In this document: positions 17,940-26,320 of the stretch, piece after piece | How positions within the stretch are numbered: the stretch's first letter is position 1 | Layout of the letters: each line of letters opens with the position of its first letter | From: an uncultured Neokomagataea sp. | Lineage (GTDB): Bacteria > Pseudomonadota > Alphaproteobacteria > Acetobacterales > Acetobacteraceae | Length of the DNA stretch: 64,000 nt | Assembly: GCF_946476835.1 (NCBI RefSeq) | Contig: NZ_CAMKWA010000001.1 | Location: 1-64,000, forward strand | Direction: 5' to 3' | Program-made: the position numbers and the translations under genes | Notes under the pieces: model-generated | Seen by the model: only the letters and a program-made list of their open reading frames with translations | Database searches by the model: none | What the model was told of the DNA's origin: nothing

Positions 17940-19442
17940 ATGACAACCACAGTTACAGATAAAAACACCGTTAATTATACCGATGACTCTCAATTCGTCA
18001 TCAATGGTGGCATTCTTAATATCAATCCCGCCAACTTTCTAATTGCAGGTACAAATACTACAACAGCAACTGCCACTGTCGGCTCTGCCAACGGTGAAGT
18101 TGATGTTAATATAGGAAGTAACATTTTTAATCTACTAAGTGGAAACCAAACTTATTATCTTAATTTAACCAACACCCCAACAAGTAATTTTTTAATTAAT
18201 TTCAATATTTCAGGCACATCAAGCTCAATTCAATCAATATATACAAACGGGTACACAACACTAACTGCTCGTGTTTATGGTGGAATTTATAACGTTTTAA
18301 CTGGAAGCTACACTAGTAGTGTTACTGTTTCTATTAAAATTCCAGGAAACCCTTACGGCTATACAGCCAATAAAACAAACACCCTCGGTACCACCACAGC
18401 CAGTGTTTGCTACCTGCCGGGAACAATGATCGAAACTCCTACAGGCACAGTCGCTGTCGAAGACCTGTCTGAGGGTAACGAAATCTACGTGTTTGAAAAT
18501 GGCACCCGTCATACAGATACAGTTCGTTGGGCTGGTCATAAGACGGTTCATGCTGACACGACAGAAGAGCAAGCTATCCGCATCAAAGCCAATGCATTGA
18601 GCGAAGGCGTGCCTTTCAAAGATCTGCTTGTCACACCAGAACACTGCTTGTTCATGAACGATCGTTTCGTTCCTGCTCGTTTGCTCGTCAATAACCGCTC
18701 TATCGTTATCGATGAACAAAAAACGTTCGAAATCTACCATATTGAGACCAATAAACACTCCGTTATCATGGCAGACGGCGCACTCGCAGAGAGCTACCTC
18801 GACACCGGTAACCGACGCAGCTTCAAAACAGATAACAAAGTCGTTGTTGGTGGTTTCGACGCACCAAAAACATGGGAAAACGATGCTGCGGCAGCTCTCG
18901 AAGTGAGCCGTGAATTTGTTGAACCTCTTCATGCCGAACTCGCTGCACGTGCTGAAGCACTCGGTTTTGCTTTGGAACAGACGGCTTCTGAATTTACCGA
19001 AGATGCTGCTTTGGCATTGGTAACGGCAGACGGCGTTACTCTTCCTCTGCTCCGCCGCACAGCGCAGCATGCTGTTTTCCAAGTGCCTTCAAATGTTGAT
19101 CGCGTTTACCTCACGTCACGCACGGTCAGCCCTCGTGACCTGATTGGTCCTTTCGTTGATGACCGTCGTGAACTCGGCGTCATGGTTAACGACATCACGC
19201 TCTTTGATGGTGCTTCAACACAAAAAGTGACGTCACACCAGACACAAGAAGCCGTTCACGGCTGGGAACAGCCTGAACAAACAGGTCAGCGTTGGACGAA
19301 AGGCTGTGCCGAAATCCTGCTCGGCCAGCGTAAAGCCAACACAACGGGCGTTTTGTCCATCGAAATCGTCGCAGGTGGTCCATACCGCGCTGACTCGACG
19401 AACGAAACGCTTGATTATCTGGCAAAACAAGCTGTCGCGTAA
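17940..19442 (+). CDS. Hint_2-domain protein with variable N-terminal part
   Basis: About 500 aa in three parts. Residues 1-156 are Thr/Asn/Ser-rich and not recognised. Residues ~157-295 are a Hedgehog/intein (Hint_2) self-processing domain that begins at Cys157 (CYLPGTMIETPTG), with VEDLSEGNEI and the block LVTPEHCLF. A C-terminal domain of ~200 residues follows. Hint domains cleave at their N-terminal Cys, so the N-terminal part might be released or lipidated (inference). No classical signal peptide is seen. Start at 17940 follows GGAGATCATGTT. Base composition shifts sharply: 17940-18400 is AT-rich and the rest is not, which suggests domain shuffling among Hint paralogues. A strong terminator follows. 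Confidence 0.8.
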   Translation: MTTTVTDKNTVNYTDDSQFVINGGILNINPANFLIAGTNTTTATATVGSANGEVDVNIGSNIFNLLSGNQTYYLNLTNTPTSNFLINFNISGTSSSIQSIYTNGYTTLTARVYGGIYNVLTGSYTSSVTVSIKIPGNPYGYTANKTNTLGTTTASVCYLPGTMIETPTGTVAVEDLSEGNEIYVFENGTRHTDTVRWAGHKTVHADTTEEQAIRIKANALSEGVPFKDLLVTPEHCLFMNDRFVPARLLVNNRSIVIDEQKTFEIYHIETNKHSVIMADGALAESYLDTGNRRSFKTDNKVVVGGFDAPKTWENDAAAALEVSREFVEPLHAELAARAEALGFALEQTASEFTEDAALALVTADGVTLPLLRRTAQHAVFQVPSNVDRVYLTSRTVSPRDLIGPFVDDRRELGVMVNDITLFDGASTQKVTSHQTQEAVHGWEQPEQTGQRWTKGCAEILLGQRKANTTGVLSIEIVAGGPYRADSTNETLDYLAKQAVA

Positions 19443-19468
19443 TCACGCATACATTGTGTGACCGAGAA

Positions 19469-19498
19469 CGGGGCCCACCTTCGGGCCCCGTTTTTTTT
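19469..19498 (+). terminator. Rho-independent terminator after the Hint gene
   Basis: CGGGGCCC, loop ACCTTC, GGGCCCCG, then eight T residues. A textbook terminator. Confidence 0.92.
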
Positions 19499-19503
19499 AT
19501 GAT

Positions 19504-21414
19504 TTACTGCGCAGCAAAGACCGCTTGATAAAAAGCCAGCTCACGCGAGAAAGCGTCCATCACGGTCTCTTTCTGTCGGAAGCCATGCTTCTCTCCCGGG
19601 TAGATATGCAACTCTGCTTTTTCTAAACAAGCCACCATATCTTCAGCTTGTGATAGCGCTACAACCTTATCTTCATCACCATGCAAGAAGAGAACAGGAT
19701 CTGTAATATCCTGCGCGAAAGTCAGGGGGGAACGCTGAAAATACACGTCTTCAGCATCTGGATATGGGCCAATTAACCCATCCAAATACCGTGCTTCAAA
19801 CTTATGCGTTTCTTCAGCCAAGCCTCGCAAATCAGTGACGCCATACAGCACAGTGCCTGCAACAAAGAGCTTTGACCGTGCCAAAGCCCCCAAAACAGTC
19901 AACCCACCCGCACTACTGCCCCGAATGACACAGCGTTCAGGGTCTGCCTGTCCATGATCTACCGCAGCCTGCGTTGCCGCTAAGACATCATCAATATCAA
20001 CAACACCCCACTGGCCGTTCAACGCATCCCGATACTGCCGTCCATAACCGGTCGAACCACGGTAATTAACATCCAGAACGGCAAAGCCTCGTGATGTCCA
20101 GAATTGAACTTTAAAAGCAAACCCCGTATTCGCACGCCCTGTTGGGCCACCATGCGCCATGACAACCAATGGTGGCCGTTCTCCATCAGCCACTACATAT
20201 TGATGACTACTCGGTGCATAATAAAGGGCGTGTGCCGTCGCACCACCTGTTGTCTCATAAGTAATTGGCCGTGGCACTGCGATATCCGCTTTCATAACGG
20301 TATCAGGGAGCTCAACACTCTGCCTAATAACGGTGTGATTGCCCTTTAGATCGCCAATAACAATCCTCTGAGGCATATCAGAGGGCGCATCAATCCATGC
20401 CCAACGCCCATCAGACAAAGGCTCTGGAACATTCACCGGATTACCCAATGTCACATGATCCCATGTTTCATGCTGGAAAATCTGAACATGATTAAAACCG
20501 TTGCACACCGCCAAAGCCATAAGATGATCTGCTGAGAGCGGTGCCATGCTCCTCTGGCCAAAAACCCAATGCGGCAAGCCAATTTCCATCCCACAAGACG
20601 GTAACGCACGCCGTTTCCAATGCCCTGCAACTTGCTGAAAACAGATCGGCGTCCAGAGGCCTGACGAATCCTCAGTCGCAAACAAAGCACCATCTGCACT
20701 CCAGCGTGGCTCAATAATACTGCACGGTGCGGGCCCGCTGAGATCTATGCTTTCATTCAGTTGAGGTCGACTATCCTCAATATAAAGCACCTCAGCAATC
20801 TGTAAGGCGGTTTGCGTCCATGGCATATTCGGATGCTGCCAAGTGAACCATGCCAACCACTTTCCATCGGGTGATGGGCGTGGTGCAGCATAAAAATCTG
20901 CGCCTTCAGCGAGAACCGTTTCCACACCGCACTTAGAGATATACACAAGCGCAGCCATTGGCTCGGCATTTTTCTGAAGTATTTCCCGCACCGCAAAAAC
21001 ACCCCGCCCATTGGGTGCCCACGTTAAATCTGCATAACGATGCATCGGGTTTGAAGCACATGGCGTTTCGTCAAACCATAAAGCACCGGTTTTACGGTCA
21101 CTGAACACGAGCTCTGGGCCACCATCGGCACCGAGCCGCACATCCCATGCACCACCGCCATACTCATGGACAGAAGAGCCAACACTCACATCTAAAGGAG
21201 ACAGATCAACAATACCGCCACCAGGGCTATATGCCGTCACAACACTGCGTCCAGCTTCTTCTGGACGAGTTTCTAACCACGTGACCCAATGTCCTGCTGT
21301 GCGTAATTCATTAAAGCCACGCGTTTTCCCTGCGACCAAAGCAGGTGAGACCCATGATGGCCAGAACCCCGCCTTTGAAGTGCTTGCTGATTTCTGGTGA
21401 TGTAAATCCATCAT
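19504..21414 (-). CDS. S9 family peptidase (prolyl oligopeptidase-like)
   Basis: Serine peptidase with an N-terminal beta-propeller and a C-terminal alpha/beta-hydrolase domain, related to dipeptidyl/acylaminoacyl peptidases. The triad is visible: Ser501 in GSSAGG, Asp582 in HGDEDKVV and His610 in GEKHGF. The oxyanion-side segment VVMAHGGPTGR and the SRGFAVLDVNYRGSTGYG block are typical of the family. The ATG at 21414 follows AGGATGGAAA; an upstream in-frame start lacks a site. No signal peptide, so cytosolic. Convergent with the Hint gene, divergent from dedA. Confidence 0.92.
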   Translation of the reverse strand: MMDLHHQKSASTSKAGFWPSWVSPALVAGKTRGFNELRTAGHWVTWLETRPEEAGRSVVTAYSPGGGIVDLSPLDVSVGSSVHEYGGGAWDVRLGADGGPELVFSDRKTGALWFDETPCASNPMHRYADLTWAPNGRGVFAVREILQKNAEPMAALVYISKCGVETVLAEGADFYAAPRPSPDGKWLAWFTWQHPNMPWTQTALQIAEVLYIEDSRPQLNESIDLSGPAPCSIIEPRWSADGALFATEDSSGLWTPICFQQVAGHWKRRALPSCGMEIGLPHWVFGQRSMAPLSADHLMALAVCNGFNHVQIFQHETWDHVTLGNPVNVPEPLSDGRWAWIDAPSDMPQRIVIGDLKGNHTVIRQSVELPDTVMKADIAVPRPITYETTGGATAHALYYAPSSHQYVVADGERPPLVVMAHGGPTGRANTGFAFKVQFWTSRGFAVLDVNYRGSTGYGRQYRDALNGQWGVVDIDDVLAATQAAVDHGQADPERCVIRGSSAGGLTVLGALARSKLFVAGTVLYGVTDLRGLAEETHKFEARYLDGLIGPYPDAEDVYFQRSPLTFAQDITDPVLFLHGDEDKVVALSQAEDMVACLEKAELHIYPGEKHGFRQKETVMDAFSRELAFYQAVFAAQ

Positions 21415-21503
21415 TTTCCATCCTGTGGGTATGCCGTATGCTAGGCATACCAAGCTTACCGGCCGTAACCAATAACGACCAGCTTACGAACGGAACCTGA
21501 ACC

Positions 21504-22178
21504 CTGCTGCATCTATCCCCTATCCTCGACGATTTACTGCAACATTACGGCTATAGCGTTATTGGCCTCACGGTTATGCTCGAGAGCATGGGGCTTCCCC
21601 TGCCTGCGGAAAGCATCATCATTGCCTCATCGCTCTACGCTGGCAGCACACATCACCTTGAAATCCAATGGATTGTCGTGGCGACTGTTATTGGCGCTAT
21701 TATGGGTGATAATCTTGGCTATCTGATCGGACACCGTTTTGGCTTTGGCCTTTTGCGTAAACACGGCACCAAAGTTGGCTTAACCGAAGAACGCCTCTTA
21801 CTCGGGCGCTATCTGTTCAAAAAGCACGGTGGCATTATCGTTTTTCTGGGACGGTTCGTTGCTATCCTACGCGTCTTTGTTGCGCTCTTAGCGGGAGCCA
21901 ACCGTATGCCGTGGATGACCTTCCTCTTCTACAATGCCCTCGGGGGTTTGGCATGGGGTGGTGGTTACGCAATTATTACCTACCAGTTGGGCAAACAGAT
22001 TGAAAAAATCACTGGCCCCGTTGGTATTACCCTCGCTGTGCTCGGTATTTTATGTCTCGTCGGTGGTTTTCTTTTTCTCAAAAAGAACGAAAAGCGCCTA
22101 ACGGAAGAAGCCCTTAAGCAAGCCCGTCTTGAAGAGCGTTCAGCACCATCAACCCCACATGGCTCCAAAGAGAGGTAA
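21504..22178 (+). CDS. DedA family membrane protein, probable CTG start
   Basis: Inner-membrane protein of the DedA/SNARE-associated family, implicated in lipid (undecaprenyl phosphate or phospholipid) flipping. The motifs LESMGLPLPAES and the FxGRFVAILRVFVALLAGANRM block are diagnostic. The first ATG (21576) would cut off the conserved first segment. In frame upstream lie codons for LLQHYGYSVIGLTV, which match the usual DedA beginning. The frame is open only back to 21501, after a TGA at 21498, and has no ATG, GTG or TTG before 21576. The best start is CTG at 21504 with GGAAC seven bases upstream. The next gene follows after four bases. Confidence 0.85.
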   Translation: MLHLSPILDDLLQHYGYSVIGLTVMLESMGLPLPAESIIIASSLYAGSTHHLEIQWIVVATVIGAIMGDNLGYLIGHRFGFGLLRKHGTKVGLTEERLLLGRYLFKKHGGIIVFLGRFVAILRVFVALLAGANRMPWMTFLFYNALGGLAWGGGYAIITYQLGKQIEKITGPVGITLAVLGILCLVGGFLFLKKNEKRLTEEALKQARLEERSAPSTPHGSKER

Positions 22179-22182
22179 GTAT

Positions 22183-23127
22183 ATGGCGACCACACCTTCC
22201 TCATTGATTGGGAAAACGGCTCTCATCACCGGCTCTACTGGTGGCCTTGGCTTTGAGACGGCCGTGTCTTTAGCCGCGCGTGGCGCATCCGTCATTATCA
22301 GTGGTCGTTCTTTAGAAAAAGGACGAACTGCATTAGAACAATTGCGCTACCGTGTGCCCGCCGCGCAAGCGCGATTTGAAGTGTTGGACCTTGCCTCACT
22401 TGCCTCTATCGCTGATTTTGCCGGCACCTTACGCGCTCAAGGGGACCCCTTACATTTCTTAGCCAATAATGCTGGCGTGATGGCTCCCGCACAGCGCCTC
22501 ACAACGAAAGATGGTTTTGAACTGCAATTTGGCACCAATCACCTTGGCCATTTTGCTCTTACGGGACGCCTTCTCCCTCTCTTAGCCAAAGGAGAGGCAC
22601 GTATCATGACGGTTGCGTCTCTCGCTGCGAAACGGGGTGTTTTACCTTTCGGTGATCTCAACGCACGTCACCGCTACCAAGCGTTTGAACGCTACCGCCA
22701 AAGCAAACTCGCTAACCTGCTTTTTGCCTTGGAACTCGATCGCCGGGCGCGTAACGCCCCCTGGCCTATTCACTCTCGTGCGGCTCATCCGGGTTGGGCT
22801 GCCAGCAACATTATGACCAATAATGCAGCACTGGATCGTCATAGCACATTCGTCACCCGCGCTGCCCGCCATACGCTACGTCGTGTCGGTTGGAAGGTTT
22901 TCACATTTATGGGGCAAGACGTGGCACAAGGCGCTGAGCCTTTGCTCTATGCCCTGACCTCACCTAATGCACAGGATGGCGCTTATTACGGACCTAAAGA
23001 CCGTGAGGAACGCCGTGGTCCACCTGCAGAGGCCTTTATACCACCACAAGCTCATGATCTTGAAACTGCGCGGCGCTTATGGACCGTGTCTGAAACTATG
23101 ACAGGCGTAAAATACGGCCTTATTTAA
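22183..23127 (+). CDS. Short-chain dehydrogenase/reductase
   Basis: NAD(P)-dependent oxidoreductase of the SDR family, close to the retinol dehydrogenase/WWOX-like group in its pattern (LTTKDGFELQFGTNHLGHFALTGRLLPLL). The cofactor motif TGSTGGLG is near the N-terminus, NNAG follows, and the catalytic Tyr-Lys pair is in YRQSK. Substrate unknown. The ATG at 22183 lies seven bases after AGAGAGG; an in-frame ATG at 22129 lies inside dedA and adds nothing conserved. Cotranscribed with dedA. A perfect hairpin follows. Confidence 0.9.
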   Translation: MATTPSSLIGKTALITGSTGGLGFETAVSLAARGASVIISGRSLEKGRTALEQLRYRVPAAQARFEVLDLASLASIADFAGTLRAQGDPLHFLANNAGVMAPAQRLTTKDGFELQFGTNHLGHFALTGRLLPLLAKGEARIMTVASLAAKRGVLPFGDLNARHRYQAFERYRQSKLANLLFALELDRRARNAPWPIHSRAAHPGWAASNIMTNNAALDRHSTFVTRAARHTLRRVGWKVFTFMGQDVAQGAEPLLYALTSPNAQDGAYYGPKDREERRGPPAEAFIPPQAHDLETARRLWTVSETMTGVKYGLI

Positions 23128-23137
23128 GAATTAAATG

Positions 23138-23171
23138 TGTTATGTGGGTATCTATGAATACCCACATAACA
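23138..23171. terminator. Bidirectional hairpin terminator
   Basis: Perfect 14-bp stem TGTTATGTGGGTAT/ATACCCACATAACA with a six-base loop, between the convergent SDR and glycosyltransferase genes. Confidence 0.75.
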
Positions 23172-23182
23172 TCTCTGCCAAC

Positions 23183-23986
23183 TCAGGATGGTTTAGCAAT
23201 ACGCCAATTGCCTTCTACAGAATTCTTATACTGCATATCGGCATGATAAAATGCTTCACCTAAAGCATGGTGATGACGGAAAATTACCCCCGTTTCTTTT
23301 GGTGAAAGGCCGTCATCAATTGCTTTTTGTGCAAGCCATCCGGCTGTTTTAATTGTTGTGACACCCGGACCAGTTTCAACCCAAATATTTTCAAAGCTTT
23401 TCGTTTTTACAAAACGATCAACATTTTCAAAAAGCCCGCCCAAAATCGCATGCATCACTGGGTGCCGTGCTTCTGTCATGAAGAAATCGTTATCAATGCA
23501 CCATGGCTCACCGATGGAGTATGTCAGCAAACAGTTGAACTCTGCACCCGCTCCCACTTTCGCAATGGGGCCATGGGCCAGTGTGTCAACATCCACATAG
23601 ACCCCGCCATTTTGGTACAGGTCACAAATCCGCCAGAAGTCAGAACGCATCGCGGCATGAAAACATGCATCATATAAAGATGCTGCATCTTGACCATAGT
23701 GAGCATGAATGAATGCCCGCGCTTCTTCATCATCAATGATATGATGAGAAAAATCAGGGTTAAAGTGTTTGAAGCTCTCAATATTTTTTTGAACTTCTTC
23801 AGGGATGTTTTTAGAGTGCCAGTATTGAATTAAACGCTTTGGAATACGCGATGGCAGCTCTCCAGAAAGACCTGCTGGAATTTGTGGCAACCAGCCCGTT
23901 TCAATGCCTGCTGTAAGCAGATCAAAACATGGCATTCTTTCACCTGCATACACATTTTGAAGCGATTGCGGGGCTGAATTTGTCAC
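23183..23986 (-). CDS. GT32-type glycosyltransferase
   Basis: Predicted sugar transferase for surface polysaccharide. It has the family start IPKRLIQYWHSKNIPEEV, an AAMRSDFWRICDLYQNGGVY helix and an intact DXD metal site, D132-V-D134, in GGVYVDVDT. The downstream half carries the VETGPGVTTI pattern of mannosyl/galactosyl transferases in this family. At 267 aa it is a single-domain enzyme, unlike the two-domain protein at 279. Start is GTG with AGGAG about ten bases upstream. It is monocistronic, convergent with the SDR gene. Confidence 0.85.
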   Translation of the reverse strand: MTNSAPQSLQNVYAGERMPCFDLLTAGIETGWLPQIPAGLSGELPSRIPKRLIQYWHSKNIPEEVQKNIESFKHFNPDFSHHIIDDEEARAFIHAHYGQDAASLYDACFHAAMRSDFWRICDLYQNGGVYVDVDTLAHGPIAKVGAGAEFNCLLTYSIGEPWCIDNDFFMTEARHPVMHAILGGLFENVDRFVKTKSFENIWVETGPGVTTIKTAGWLAQKAIDDGLSPKETGVIFRHHHALGEAFYHADMQYKNSVEGNWRIAKPS

Positions 23987-24075
23987 AGTTTACATCTCCT
24001 GACTTCAGAAAGGCATATTGCACATGCCCTTACCTGAACTTCATCTTCCTAAGTAACCTTACGAATAAACCATAT

Positions 24076-24525
24076 TTATGGTCGAACAATGATCATAATG
24101 ACAACGATCATCATTAAAATCGTCGGTATTTCATTCGCAATACGATAATATCGTTCTGTATGGTTATTTTTCTGCATGAAAAATTGTTTACGCCACACAG
24201 AACACATTCCATGAAAACCACAAAGTCCAATCACAGCGATAAGCTTCACCCACCACCACAGAGCTCCCCATTCAATGATGCCCGGCAAAGAGGCGAGTGT
24301 ACCTCCAGCGAGAATAGTGACGATCATCGCTGGATTCATGATCTGTTTGAGTAGTTTCCGCTCCATAATGGTAAAGCGCTCATACTCTGCAGATCCCGGT
24401 TCTGCTTGGCAGTGGTAAACAAACAGGCGGGGGAGATAAAATAAGCCCGCCATCCAAGCCGTAAAAGCCATAATATGCAGCGCTACAAACCACTGCACAT
24501 GCTCCATAACAGCCTGTATTATCAT
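24076..24525 (-). CDS. hemJ: HemJ-type protoporphyrinogen IX oxidase
   Basis: Small membrane protein (149 aa, about four helices) that oxidises protoporphyrinogen IX to protoporphyrin IX in haem synthesis. The family block LHIMAFTAWMAGLFYLPRLFVYH holds the conserved His17, Arg33 and His38, and ERKLLKQIMNPAM is also typical. Its ATG overlaps the stop of the HAD gene (ATGA), and hemE is two genes upstream. This fits a haem operon. The Met-rich C-terminus ends in VIMIIVRP. Confidence 0.88.
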   Translation of the reverse strand: MIIQAVMEHVQWFVALHIMAFTAWMAGLFYLPRLFVYHCQAEPGSAEYERFTIMERKLLKQIMNPAMIVTILAGGTLASLPGIIEWGALWWWVKLIAVIGLCGFHGMCSVWRKQFFMQKNNHTERYYRIANEIPTILMMIVVIMIIVRP

Positions 24526-25220
24526 GATGTTTGGCTTTGCAGTACACGCGCCACGAGTGGGACGAGTTCAGACATGTGCGATATCCGCACAAAACCAGGC
24601 TGGGGCCAAAAGGCAGGTAAAGGCTTACCGTCTTCTCGTAACAAGACACAACTCATACCAGCCTTCCAAGCTGCCTCTGCTCCGGGGTCACTGTCTTCAA
24701 TAACGAGGCAATTTTCTGGCGCTTGTTTCTCCTGCTGTGCTGCGTACAGATACACGGCAGGAGATGGTTTTGGTTCTCCCATGTCATTCGCTGAATGTAT
24801 GCGGTTTTCTGGGAAAAATTGCGTCATATTCGTCCGTGTAAACTTCGCTTCCATCTCTTGAACAGACGAATTTGATCCCACACGAACCGGCATTCGCAAA
24901 CGCCGTATTCCTTCAAGCATTTCAGGAGAACCACTTACAGGTTCTGCCATTTTTTCCATAATATGTACGAGATTTTGACGCAAAATGAACGCCGTATTTT
25001 CTGGAAGTGAATGCCCTAATTCTGCTTCCAAATTCCGCACAACATCCGGCAAAGCCATGCCTATAAAACGTTTATGCGCCTCATCATCCGAGATTGATAA
25101 GCCTAAGCTACGCGCAAACTGCGCTGTAGCCCGGCAAGATGCAACCTCACTATCCACTAAAACACCATCACAATCAAAAATGATGAGTTTTAAGCTGCCA
25201 GAAGGATCAAGTGCCGTCAT
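24522..25220 (-). CDS. HAD-superfamily phosphatase (beta-PGM/Gph-like)
   Basis: Haloacid dehalogenase hydrolase, subfamily IA: nucleophile Asp16 and acid Asp18 in FDCDGVLVDSE, a helical cap domain (residues ~25-90), the Ser/Thr motif RVGSNSSVQ, Lys in GEPKPSPAVYL and the acidic pair EDSDPGAEAA. It probably removes phosphate from a small sugar phosphate or phosphoglycolate. The substrate is not predictable, and nothing ties it chemically to haem. It overlaps hemE upstream and hemJ downstream by four bases each, so all three are translated together. Confidence 0.88.
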   Translation of the reverse strand: MTALDPSGSLKLIIFDCDGVLVDSEVASCRATAQFARSLGLSISDDEAHKRFIGMALPDVVRNLEAELGHSLPENTAFILRQNLVHIMEKMAEPVSGSPEMLEGIRRLRMPVRVGSNSSVQEMEAKFTRTNMTQFFPENRIHSANDMGEPKPSPAVYLYAAQQEKQAPENCLVIEDSDPGAEAAWKAGMSCVLLREDGKPLPAFWPQPGFVRISHMSELVPLVARVLQSQTS

Positions 25221-26311
25221 AAAGACCTTACCGCTGCAACAAGTTCTGCCACATGTTCTGGAGGTGTATGCTGCATCACACCATGTCCAAGATTAAAAAC
25301 ATGTGAACGATGACGCAAAGAATGACAAATAGACTGTGCCTCTTGCACCATCGCCTTCCCGCCTGAAAACAAGATTGTCGGGTCTAAGTTGCCTTGTAAC
25401 GTGACATGGGGGGCATGTTTATTCAACAGATCAGCGATCTGTACAAGGTCAGCACTCGTATCCAGTGCCAAAGTGCCTATGCCTGTTTTCTGTGCATATT
25501 CAACAACCATCACCCCAGCCAAGCGCGGGAACCCAATAATGGGAATTTCAGGATAACGTCCACGCAGAATGGCAACAATCCGTCGTGTAGGCTCAATAAC
25601 TGTACGCCTGAAAGCTGAAGGGGGTAGTAAACCAGCCCATGAATCAAAGAGCATAACGGCTTCAGCACCAGATTCGATTTGACCAAAAAGCATATCGGCA
25701 GTTTGTTCAACAAGAAGATCAATTAAACGATCAAATAATAATGGATTTTCCAACATCATTTTACGCGTTGTTGCAAAATCTCGTGATCCACCACCTTCAA
25801 CCATGTAGCAGGAAACAGTAAAAGGACTTCCTGCAAAACCTAACAAGGTTGTTTCTTTTGGTAATGACTTCGTTAAACGTGTTAACGTTTCACGAATAGG
25901 AGCGGTAATCTCTGCAATACGCGCAGGGTCTAAACGCGCTAAATCTTGTTCTGAACGAATAGGTTCCAGTACAGGACCACGACCTTCAATAAATTCTAAT
26001 GATTGCCCCATAGCCCACGGCAAAATGAGAATATCAGAAAACAAAATAGCACCATCCATGCCGTAACGTCGGATAGGCTGTAAGGTAAGTTCTTCTGCAA
26101 TATCCGGTGTTGTACACCGGGTTAGAAAGTCCGCTTGTGCACGCAAAGCGCGGAATTCAGGCAAATATCGTCCAGCTTGTCGCATTAACCACATTGGTGG
26201 TGGCCATACTGCTTCGCTTTTGAGTGTTCTTATGAGTTTTTTTTCGACAGAGGCTGAACCAGTCACATCACAAGCTTTCAATGCGGAATCAGTGGAACGA
26301 AATGAATTCAT
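25217..26311 (-). CDS. hemE: Uroporphyrinogen decarboxylase
   Basis: Decarboxylates the four acetate side chains of uroporphyrinogen III to give coproporphyrinogen III in haem synthesis. The N-terminal signature PPMWLMRQAGRYLPEFR and the internal GFAGSPFTVSCYMVEGG are diagnostic. The ATG at 26311 is used; an in-frame GTG three codons earlier is possible, and neither has a strong ribosome site. First gene of hemE-HAD-hemJ. Its upstream region is the repeat-rich candidate origin, as in Caulobacter, where hemE promoters lie inside the origin. Confidence 0.96.
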   Translation of the reverse strand: MNSFRSTDSALKACDVTGSASVEKKLIRTLKSEAVWPPPMWLMRQAGRYLPEFRALRAQADFLTRCTTPDIAEELTLQPIRRYGMDGAILFSDILILPWAMGQSLEFIEGRGPVLEPIRSEQDLARLDPARIAEITAPIRETLTRLTKSLPKETTLLGFAGSPFTVSCYMVEGGGSRDFATTRKMMLENPLLFDRLIDLLVEQTADMLFGQIESGAEAVMLFDSWAGLLPPSAFRRTVIEPTRRIVAILRGRYPEIPIIGFPRLAGVMVVEYAQKTGIGTLALDTSADLVQIADLLNKHAPHVTLQGNLDPTILFSGGKAMVQEAQSICHSLRHRSHVFNLGHGVMQHTPPEHVAELVAAVRSL

Positions 26312-26320
26312 AACGCTCAC

